DNA of 14,432 bases from JABMMZ01 sp964600345. GTDB lineage: Bacteria; Bacteroidota; Bacteroidia; NS11-12g; UBA955. Under the pieces are notes generated by a model that saw only the letters and a program-made list of their open reading frames with translations, was not told the origin of the DNA and did not search any database. The stretch lies in the NCBI GenBank assembly GCA_964600345.1, contig CAZRKA010000086.1, forward strand, positions 1 to 14,432, read 5' to 3'. Position numbers and translations under genes: made by a program. Shown one piece after another: positions 1-5,261 of the stretch (position 1 is the stretch's first letter; each line of letters starts with the position of its first letter).

Positions 1-31
1 GCCCAAAAATCAATTTGCCGTGACAATTTTA

Positions 32-84
32 GACCGTTTATAAGAAAAAGTGACCGTTTATTAAATAGACTGACCGTTTATTAA
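32..84 (+). promoter_or_regulatory. Three 20-bp-phased direct repeats, LytTR-type operator candidate
   Basis: GACCGTTTATAA (32-43) and two copies of GACCGTTTATTAA (52-64 and 72-84) start exactly 20 bp apart, so they lie on the same face of the helix. The 9-mer ACCGTTTAT inside each copy fits the published LytTR-domain binding consensus [TA][AC][CA]GTTN[AG][TG]. LytTR regulators usually bind tandem direct repeats about two helical turns apart, and their response regulators are common in Bacteroidota. No promoter is recognisable immediately downstream. The nearest convincing gene starts at 762, so the target gene is uncertain and could lie upstream of the window. Confidence 0.45.
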
Positions 85-187
85 TTGGTCCTTGCTTTTC
101 GAAAATCACTGTTCGAAATTTGGTAGAACGGTTGAGCAAAACGAAAAACCCTCTTCCGGAACATTAAAAAAGCAAATACATAAAATC

Positions 188-775
188 ATGTATCACTTAA
201 ACCAAAAATGGGAATCCGGCGGCGAGATGCCGCTGCTCCCGAAACGAACAAAAGGGCCCTCGAAACCCAACAAACTGCTCACAACGAGTTTCAAGACGCA
301 TGAGAAACCCTTGCAGAAAGCAGAGAAAATCCATCCGGACCACGGACAAATCAGTCTAAGGCTGAAGAAAAATGGTTTACGCCACTGGAAAACAAGTCTG
401 AGCGACAGGAAAACAAATCCGGGCAAGTGGCAAACCGGTCTGGCAGACTATCAAACAACTACAATCAACTCGAACAGATGTCTGAGGGACTGTCAAACAA
501 GTCTGATGGACTATCAAACGAGTCTGAATGACTGTCAAACGAGTCCGAACGACAAGCAAACGATTCTTATTGACTATCAAACGGGTTTAACTGACTGTCA
601 AACGACACTGAGCAAATGGCAAAAGCGTCTGAAGCAAGAGAAACAGATGACGGAAAGCCGGCAAGTGTCTAAAACAGTCGTTCATTTTAAAAAAGGTCTC
701 GGGACAGGCCTTATACTATGCCCGAAAAAAACAAACTTTTACCAATTTAAAACCAATTATTATGAAAAGTATTAA
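188..775 (+). CDS. Doubtful open frame carrying the 21-bp repeat array
   Basis: This frame is open from a TTG at 92. Its first ATG is at 188 and it ends at 775, overlapping the first 14 bases of the next gene. The product would be very hydrophilic (rich in K, Q, T, S), with no signal peptide, membrane helix or domain I recognise. Its middle is twelve heptapeptides of the type DYQTSLN/DCQTSLM. The repeat unit is 21 bp and free of stops, so it keeps frames open on both strands, and a shadow frame on the minus strand at 377-580 shows the same effect. The openness is therefore weak evidence for coding. It may instead be a long leader or regulatory region of the gene at 762. Confidence 0.2.
   Translation: MYHLNQKWESGGEMPLLPKRTKGPSKPNKLLTTSFKTHEKPLQKAEKIHPDHGQISLRLKKNGLRHWKTSLSDRKTNPGKWQTGLADYQTTTINSNRCLRDCQTSLMDYQTSLNDCQTSPNDKQTILIDYQTGLTDCQTTLSKWQKRLKQEKQMTESRQVSKTVVHFKKGLGTGLILCPKKTNFYQFKTNYYEKY
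383..634 (+). repeat. Tandem array of twelve 21-bp units
   Basis: Twelve consecutive 21-bp units begin at 383 and repeat without spacers. The best-conserved units are 6 to 8 (488-550), close to GACTGTCAAACGAGTCTGAA. The outer units (383-403, 425-445, 467-487, 614-634) are diverged but keep the CAAAC/AAAAC and GTCTG cores. There are no spacers, so this is not a CRISPR array. Period 21 is two helical turns and also seven codons, so it could be a protein heptad array or a phased protein-binding array. Confidence 0.85.
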
Positions 776-1715
776 AGCTTACAATTGCACACAAAGCGAA
801 TTATATGCTATGTGTGCCAGCGGCTGGGAAAGCTGCAACGAAAACCTGGCGGCATTTGCGTCGCTGAAACCAAAGTACACTTCCGAATTTATTGAGGCCC
901 GTAAAGCCGAGATAGCAGAAGTGACCCGAATTCCGGATCGTTATAAACGTGTAGCCAGACAGGAAATGCTGCGCATGAATCTGAAGACAGAAGCAGGAAA
1001 ATGCCTTAAGGTCTGGAAAAAGCTGCGCAGTCATATTCAGGAAGCATGGCCGGGAGACGAAAGCAGTCCCATGCTGAAGAGTGCCGGTATGGCGATTTAC
1101 AGGGAGGCTTACAAACTTAAATGGGAAGCAGTGCACAACCTGATCGTCAGTGTCGATACGTTTATCAAAGAAAACACCGAAAAGCTACAGGCAGGTAACA
1201 ACATGAGCGCTTCGTTTGCGGCAGAAGTATCAGCGCTGTCGGATGCATTTGCAAGTGCTTATTTCGCCTTTCTGGACAGTTTGAAATTAAAGGAACAAAC
1301 TACAGCCCGGAAGATAAGCGCAAACAATAAGCTCTACCGCGAACTTAATGCCATGTTTAGCGACGCCCGTTTACTCTTTGACAGCGAAGATAAGCTCTTA
1401 AAGCAATTTAATTTCAAGGCCTTATTGATACAGATCAGCGGACCCGGCACAGCCGGCATCAATGGCAGCATCTCTCTTGGCGGACTGAATCCGGATGAGT
1501 TGCCCGACATCGAACTCGAGTTGATGGAAAACAAAGAGAAAGCAGATATAGAAGACGACGGCAGTTTCCGTTTCTCCCAAATGGCAGCAGGTCCTTACAC
1601 CCTTAAACTGACGGCGGACGGATATGCCGAGCAAATAATCCCGGTAGTGGTACAAACAGGTGTTTACACCAAGCTCAAACTGGAACTCAAAAAAGCGGAG
1701 CTGCCGGAGGGATAA
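762..1715 (+). CDS. Hypothetical protein with C-terminal carboxypeptidase-regulatory-like domain
   Basis: The product is 317 aa with no signal peptide, so it is probably cytoplasmic. Residues 1-215 are predominantly helical and charged, with KPKYTSEFIEARKAEI at 36-51 and several Lys/Glu-rich helices; I recognise no catalytic motif there. Residues about 219-312 look like a small beta-sandwich: the run DDGSFRFSQMAAGPYTLKL (265-283) followed by GYAEQIIPV is the signature of the carboxypeptidase-regulatory-like / CNA-B-type fold common in Bacteroidota. The ATG at 762 overlaps the doubtful upstream frame and has no Shine-Dalgarno sequence, as is usual in this phylum. A strong hairpin with a T-run follows the stop, so the gene appears to be transcribed alone. 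Its base composition resembles the secreted-protein gene at the right end rather than the AT-rich block between them. Its function is unknown. Confidence 0.85.
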   Translation: MKSIKAYNCTQSELYAMCASGWESCNENLAAFASLKPKYTSEFIEARKAEIAEVTRIPDRYKRVARQEMLRMNLKTEAGKCLKVWKKLRSHIQEAWPGDESSPMLKSAGMAIYREAYKLKWEAVHNLIVSVDTFIKENTEKLQAGNNMSASFAAEVSALSDAFASAYFAFLDSLKLKEQTTARKISANNKLYRELNAMFSDARLLFDSEDKLLKQFNFKALLIQISGPGTAGINGSISLGGLNPDELPDIELELMENKEKADIEDDGSFRFSQMAAGPYTLKLTADGYAEQIIPVVVQTGVYTKLKLELKKAELPEG

Positions 1716-1756
1716 AGAGTTTCTTTTCTGTATTTTAGTTTTATTTTTATAGACTT

Positions 1757-1787
1757 GACCGGGGTAGAAATGTCCCGGTCATTTTTA
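1757..1787 (+). terminator. Rho-independent terminator after the 317-aa gene
   Basis: A perfect 7-bp stem, GACCGGG (1757-1763) with CCCGGTC (1774-1780), closes a 10-nt loop and is followed directly by ATTTTTA. It begins about 40 nt after the stop at 1715. Confidence 0.85.
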
Positions 1788-1834
1788 TTCAGCCTTAATT
1801 TATCCGCCTAAAGCGGATAAATTTTTAGGCTGAA
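1788..1834. repeat. Nested hairpin with TCCGCC/GCGGA-type cap
   Basis: The outer arms are TTCAGCCT (1788-1795) and AGGCTGAA (1827-1834). The inner arms are TTTATCCGC and GCGGATAAA around the tip CTAAA. Apart from two extra bases on the right side, the whole element is a near-perfect palindrome. The same plan of a locally unique outer stem capped by a TCCGC...GCGGA element recurs at 1969-2005 and 10433-10468. It may extend the terminator just before it. Confidence 0.75.
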
Positions 1835-2090
1835 TTATACCGTATTGATAAGTTGAGGTCCTCCGAAAACTTATCTAATACTGTTATTGATTCTAATTTA
1901 GATCAATCTTTATTAGAAATCCGCCTAAGCGGATAAATACTTAGGATGAATTATACCGTATCGCTTAGCCCCATACTGTTCCGCCAAAGCGGATCTGGTA
2001 TGGGGTAATCTTTGAGGTCCTCCGAAAAGATTTCTGATATGGTATTGATTCTAGTTTAGCAATATCCATATTAGAACCGCCTAAAGCCGA
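1801..2090. repeat. Duplicated structured unit (about 116-158 bp) with conserved loops and compensating stems
   Basis: Two full units and the start of a third can be aligned. Each begins with a CCGCCTAA(A)GCGGAT palindrome (about 1803, 1921 and, degenerate, 2077). Both full units then carry a near-identical 21-bp block starting TTAGG (1825-1845 and 1941-1961), a hairpin with loop GAGGTCCTCCGA (1848-1874 and 2007-2032), the string TATTGATTCTA (1885 and 2043), and TATTAGAA (1911 and 2069). The stem around the conserved loop is ATAAGTT/AACTTAT in unit 1 and AATCTTT/AAAGATT in unit 2, so sequence changed while pairing was kept. An outer stem also persists: TACCGTATC (1954-1962) with GATATGGTA (2036-2044), and its 7-of-8 counterpart ACCGTATT/AATACTGT in unit 1. 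Unit 2 is longer because it holds one extra hairpin (1969-2005). No coding frame explains this. It could be a structured RNA or a mobile palindromic repeat. Confidence 0.75.
1969..2005. repeat. Nested hairpin present only in the second structured unit
   Basis: The outer arms CCCCATAC (1969-1976) and GTATGGGG (1998-2005) enclose TCCGC (1980-1984), the loop CAAA and GCGGA (1989-1993). Relative to unit 1 the hairpin is an insertion of about 42 bp between the conserved TACCGTAT block and the GAGGTCCTCC hairpin. Confidence 0.75.
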
Positions 2091-2381
2091 TCTTGAATAG
2101 GTTTTCCTTAACAGCAAACCACTGCCGTTAAGAATATGACAGGCTGTCTAATGATAAATCAGTATTTTTTAAAAGTATTGGCGTGATAATTTGATAATTA
2201 GAGGGGAGATGGTTTAATTGCGGGTAAATGTTTGGAAATGGGTGAAAGGATTAGTATTAATTATAGCAATAGAGGGCAAAGGCACTCATATGCGAGGGGG
2301 TTGGTGATTGAGGGAGTTTTATGGCGTATATAAGTAAATTAGCTGCAATTATAATCAACGACAACAGAAAAATTTATAAGT
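2091..2381. other. Non-coding stretch before the membrane/HEPN gene pair
   Basis: The stretch holds a hairpin with CTTAAC (2107-2112) and GTTAAG (2127-2132), extended by GCA/TGC, without a T-run after it. Nothing else is clear until TTAGCTGCAA at 2339-2348. That decamer recurs, slightly changed, at the right ends of the long inverted repeats at 3578-3587 and 10369-10378. ACGACAACAG follows it at about 2359-2368, comparable to ACGACACGACACAG after the 3578 copy. It may mark the left edge of the AT-rich insert. I see no convincing gene or promoter. Confidence 0.4.
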
Positions 2382-2669
2382 ATGGAGACAACAGAAAAAG
2401 AACCACAAAAACAAGCAAAACAAAGTGTCAAACTTGAAAGAATTTTTGGAATTATCTTATTAATTCCGCCACTAATTGGTGTCATTTTATTTTTGCTAAA
2501 TCTTCTATCAAATGACCCTGGAGATATTCCTATGATGAGAAATTTAAGTTCTAAATGGACAGGTAGTTACTACAGTGGTGGTTACACCTCTGCCGCTCCA
2601 ATATACCTTGGACTAATGGCTATTGCAGGGGCAATTTTGCTCAAAGGAACAGACAAAAAGCGGGACTAA
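2382..2669 (+). CDS. Small membrane protein with two predicted transmembrane helices
   Basis: The product is 95 aa. A charged cytoplasmic-type N terminus (about residues 1-17, with several Lys and Glu) is followed by a hydrophobic helix at about 20-43 (IFGIILLIPPLIGVILFLL). A polar loop rich in Gly, Ser and Tyr comes next, then a second helix at about 72-88 (APIYLGLMAIAGAILL) and a Lys-rich end. I recognise no family. The stop codon TAA abuts the ATG of the following HEPN-type gene with no spacing, so the two are almost certainly co-transcribed and translationally coupled. In defence modules, small two-helix proteins beside a soluble toxin often act as membrane effector or partner; here that is only inference from context. 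Confidence 0.8.
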   Translation: METTEKEPQKQAKQSVKLERIFGIILLIPPLIGVILFLLNLLSNDPGDIPMMRNLSSKWTGSYYSGGYTSAAPIYLGLMAIAGAILLKGTDKKRD

Positions 2670-3425
2670 ATGAGAATTTATAGCGTAGAACTTTTAGTTT
2701 CTGGACCTGTTACAGTTAAGAGACAAATTAATTTTAACACTGACAAGGAACTTGACTTCGGCAATGTATTTCGGAGTGACATTTCGATAAAAAAACATCC
2801 GCAAGGTTTTTTGATTTCTTCCACTGTTTTTACAGCAGACCAAGACAGGGCATATAAAGTTGCACTACTTTTTATTGGCAAAATGCTTGACATTTTATCA
2901 ATAAAAACAGAATCACCATTAAATGTTAGTCTTAATGAGTATAGACAAATTTCAGACAGAAATATTGTACGTGCCGTTATTGACGAAGGCGAATTTAGAT
3001 TTTGCTTTGACCTTGCGAGACAGCTCAACCTAAATGAGAACAAACTACTTCGTGCTTTTAGTTGGTATAGGAAAGGGCTATATACCGAAGACCCTTTTGA
3101 CAAATTTCTCGCATTTTGGAATTCAATTAGTGTGATAGCAGAAGGTTATTGCAACGACAATGAAAGAACAAGACAAGGTGTAATCAATAAAATTTGGGAC
3201 TGTTTCATTACTCTATGGGGAGAATGTGCGAATTGGGAATATATTCAAGGAAATGAGCAATGGGTAAATGACAATAATGAAATACGAAATAAAATTGCAC
3301 ATGGTGGCGTAACTGTTGACATTCAATACGTAGAGAATGTGATTAACCAACTTGAAACACTTCAAAATGTAGCATATAAGTTTTTGACACAATGGGCAGA
3401 CAGACTTGGCAGACGAATAGAATAA
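2670..3425 (+). CDS. HEPN-domain (Apea-like) protein, putative RNase or toxin
   Basis: The product is 251 aa. The C-terminal half is all-alpha and typical of Apea/MauJ-like HEPN proteins: a helix with FLAFWNSISVIAEGY (about 146-160), a second helix VINKIWDCFITLWG (171-184), and NEIRNKIAHGG (203-213). The last contains R206-N-K-I-A-H211, the R-X4-H motif that forms the active site of HEPN ribonucleases. The N-terminal half (about 1-115) is mixed alpha/beta with no motif I know and may sense a ligand or partner. HEPN proteins in mobile regions commonly cleave RNA during phage infection or act as toxins, but some R-X4-H proteins of this group have no shown activity. The gene follows the membrane-protein gene without a gap and is followed by a long inverted repeat, so the two look like a self-contained cassette. 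Confidence 0.75.
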   Translation: MRIYSVELLVSGPVTVKRQINFNTDKELDFGNVFRSDISIKKHPQGFLISSTVFTADQDRAYKVALLFIGKMLDILSIKTESPLNVSLNEYRQISDRNIVRAVIDEGEFRFCFDLARQLNLNENKLLRAFSWYRKGLYTEDPFDKFLAFWNSISVIAEGYCNDNERTRQGVINKIWDCFITLWGECANWEYIQGNEQWVNDNNEIRNKIAHGGVTVDIQYVENVINQLETLQNVAYKFLTQWADRLGRRIE

Positions 3426-3429
3426 CCAC

Positions 3430-3586
3430 TGCTAAAAGGCATTTGGCTCAATGGCGGGTGACGTGGTTAATTGAACATTCTACCTCGCATCAAATTTTGT
3501 GCTGGATTGACAGTTTTCACTTCGTGGCTGCTGCGCGGTGTGCTCCGAAATCCGCCACTGCGCCAAGCGCCAAACCATTACCAGCA
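3430..3586. repeat. Long imperfect inverted repeat after the HEPN gene
   Basis: Three blocks pair in order across about 157 bp: TGCT (3430-3433) with AGCA (3583-3586), TTTGGC (3442-3447) with GCCAAA (3569-3574), and TGGCGG (3452-3457) with CCGCCA (3552-3557). The stem is interrupted by unpaired bases. The sequence between the arms is more GC-rich than the neighbouring genes. The element begins five bases after the HEPN stop codon and ends in TTACCAGCAA (3578-3587). Its size and interrupted stem recall integron attC sites, but I cannot find a canonical RYYYAAC/GTTRRRY pair. It could be a cassette boundary, a terminator or a repeat element. Confidence 0.6.
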
Positions 3587-3914
3587 AGCTTAAAACGACA
3601 CGACACAGCAGACAAACACGAACTTAAACGAGAAAAAAGTAAACCATTTTGACAGTTGACCAACATATCGAAAATATTGCAACGGGACAACGAGTAAGCC
3701 AATTCTCATTGCCTACCCTCTTGTGTTTAAATATTTCCCCCATCGTACAAAAAAAAAATCGAATTTCTGCCAACTCAAAAATGGCACATTTGGCTTTGCC
3801 CCGACACAAAAAGCCAACCCCTCGGCAAAACCAAAAGAGCCATTTTTTACCAATGCTTAACAATACACCGACAATAAACTTTAACTTAGAACCCTAAAAA
3901 ATAGACGATAATAG
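3587..3914. other. Intergenic leader of the four-gene defence operon
   Basis: No supportable gene lies here; the short open frames have no ATG start or domain. The stretch contains ACGACACGACACAG just after the inverted repeat, a run of ten A (3749-3758), the nested inverted repeat at 3777-3847, and an AT-rich stretch leading into the methylase ATG. I see no good TTTG/TAnnTTTG pair; TAACTTAG near 3882 is a one-mismatch -7 element without a matching -33. Confidence 0.4.
3777..3847. terminator. Nested inverted repeat ending in a T-run, possible terminator
   Basis: The outer arms AAAAATGGC (3777-3785) and GCCATTTTT (3839-3847) are perfectly complementary over 9 bp. Inside them TTGGCTTT (3790-3797) pairs with AAAGCCAA (3810-3817) over a 12-nt loop. 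TTTGCC and GGCAAA offer an alternative inner pairing. A-rich and T-rich flanks on both sides would suit termination in either direction. It lies 68 bp upstream of the methylase start, so it could insulate the operon from read-through or shape its leader. Confidence 0.5.
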
Positions 3915-5261
3915 ATGAAATTTATAGACTTATTCGCAGGACTTGGCGGCTTCCATAAAGCTCTACACGAGCTTGGACACGAGTGTGTGTTTGCGAGTGA
4001 GCTTGACCCGACTTTAAGAAAACTTTACGAGGAAAATTGGGGCATTGAAGCACAAGGCGATATAAAAAAAATAGTTGAAAAAAATATTGAAAGTATACCA
4101 CCACACGACATTCTTTGCGGTGGGTTCCCTTGTCAACCATTTTCAAAAGCAGGCAAACAACTTGGTAGAGAAGATAACAGAGGAACTTTGTTTGATGAAA
4201 TAGCGAAAATATTAGAATTCAGAAAGCCCAAGTATTTTATACTTGAAAATGTTCCATTTATTGCCAAACACGACAATGAAGAAACTTGGAATTTTATGCA
4301 AGACAAATTAGCCCAACTTGGTTATAAGGTTGACCATAAAATATATTCACCTCAAGACTTTGGAATACCACAGCACCGCAAAAGAATTTTCATTGTTGGC
4401 TGTCTTACTGGACTTGAACACTTCTCTTTCACTGACATTGACGACCAAAAAAGTACTATTGTAGACATAAATCAATTCATAGAAACAAACCCAAAGGATT
4501 TCAAGGCTTTGCCAAAAGCAAATCAAGATTGTATAAAATTATGGCAAACTTTTATTGACCAAATTCCGAAAGACACAAAACTCCCTGGTTTTCCAATTTG
4601 GGGTATGGAATTCGGAGCAACATATCCTTACGAAAAATCTTATCCTCTCAAACTTTCTGCAAATGAGTTAGCAGAATTTAGAGGAAATTTCGGTAAGAGT
4701 TTAAGTGGAATGACAAAATCAGAACAAGAAGCCAATCTTCCAAGCTATGCAAGAGTTGAAAAAGCATTTCCCGATTGGAAACGAAGCTACATAAAACAAA
4801 GCAGAGCATTTTACGAAGACAACAAAAAATATGTCCGTGATGTAGTAAAGGAAATTGCAAAATATCCTTCACAGAGTTGGCAAAAATTAGAATGGAATGT
4901 TGGTAGTAATAAAAGAAAAATCAATGATTACATAATTCAGTTTAGAGCATCGGGAATAAGAATCAAAAAAGTTGATTTTTTCCCTTCGCTTGTTTGCACC
5001 AATACACAAATTCCAATTATCGGTTGGCAAAAAAGATACATTACAAAGGAAGAAGGATTAAAACTACAATCCTTAGACGGTTTGACATTACCGCCAAACG
5101 ACAACGCAGCTTTCAAAGCGTTAGGTAATGCTGTTAATTCAAAAATTGTGAAATTGATTGCTGAAAAATTGCTAACAGAAAATCAAAAAACTGAAAAACT
5201 GAATGGTGCTGCTTTGCAGCACCCGCAGGCTTCATTCAAAAAACAACATGAAACAGCATAA
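3915..5261 (+). CDS. C5 cytosine-specific DNA methyltransferase
   Basis: The product is 448 aa and transfers a methyl group from SAM to carbon 5 of cytosine in a specific DNA site. The family motifs appear in order: motif I DLFAGLGGF (5-13, SAM binding), motif IV GGFPCQPFSKAG (69-80) with catalytic Cys73, motif VI ENV (111-113), motif VIII QHRKR (153-157), motif IX RYITKEEGLKLQSL (374-387), and motif X KALGNAVNSKIV (401-412). Residues about 160-370 are the target-recognition region, so the methylated site cannot be read from the sequence. The conserved fold ends near residue 420. The last 28 residues are a tail whose DNA contains a GC-rich hairpin (5205-5223). The gene overlaps the next by 14 bp and heads the operon, where it should protect self DNA. 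Confidence 0.95.
   Translation: MKFIDLFAGLGGFHKALHELGHECVFASELDPTLRKLYEENWGIEAQGDIKKIVEKNIESIPPHDILCGGFPCQPFSKAGKQLGREDNRGTLFDEIAKILEFRKPKYFILENVPFIAKHDNEETWNFMQDKLAQLGYKVDHKIYSPQDFGIPQHRKRIFIVGCLTGLEHFSFTDIDDQKSTIVDINQFIETNPKDFKALPKANQDCIKLWQTFIDQIPKDTKLPGFPIWGMEFGATYPYEKSYPLKLSANELAEFRGNFGKSLSGMTKSEQEANLPSYARVEKAFPDWKRSYIKQSRAFYEDNKKYVRDVVKEIAKYPSQSWQKLEWNVGSNKRKINDYIIQFRASGIRIKKVDFFPSLVCTNTQIPIIGWQKRYITKEEGLKLQSLDGLTLPPNDNAAFKALGNAVNSKIVKLIAEKLLTENQKTEKLNGAALQHPQASFKKQHETA
5205..5223 (+). repeat. GC-rich hairpin in the tail of the methylase gene
   Basis: GGTGCTGC (5205-5212) and GCAGCACC (5216-5223) form a perfect 8-bp stem with the loop TTT, flanked by TGAAT (5200-5204) and ATTCA (5234-5238). 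It stands out from the AT-rich surroundings. It lies inside the last codons of the methylase and 24 nt before the preferred start of the ATPase gene. It could tune expression of the second gene or be an inserted palindromic element. Confidence 0.7.

Noticed and set aside
383..634. CRISPR array
   Set aside because: The 21-bp units are contiguous, without unique spacers, and no cas genes are present.
1716..2381. tRNA or other known RNA gene
   Set aside because: The hairpins do not form a cloverleaf, there is no CCA end or anticodon arm, and no known riboswitch core was recognised.
3430..3586. Bona fide integron attC site
   Set aside because: The size and interrupted stem are suggestive, but I could not find a matched RYYYAAC/GTTRRRY core pair, and no integrase gene is in the window, so it is listed only as an inverted repeat.
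3392..3652. Open frame overlapping the end of the HEPN gene
   Set aside because: It overlaps a well-supported gene and runs through the long inverted repeat. The product is low-complexity with no domain, so it is a chance frame.
3649..3897. 82-residue open frame before the methylase
   Set aside because: It starts only with TTG, crosses the run of ten A and the nested inverted repeat, and has no recognisable features.
5203..5247. Upstream ATG giving a 530-residue version of the MORC ATPase
   Set aside because: The 15 extra residues are encoded by the hairpin and do not resemble a GHKL N terminus; the ATG at 5248 gives a normal start.
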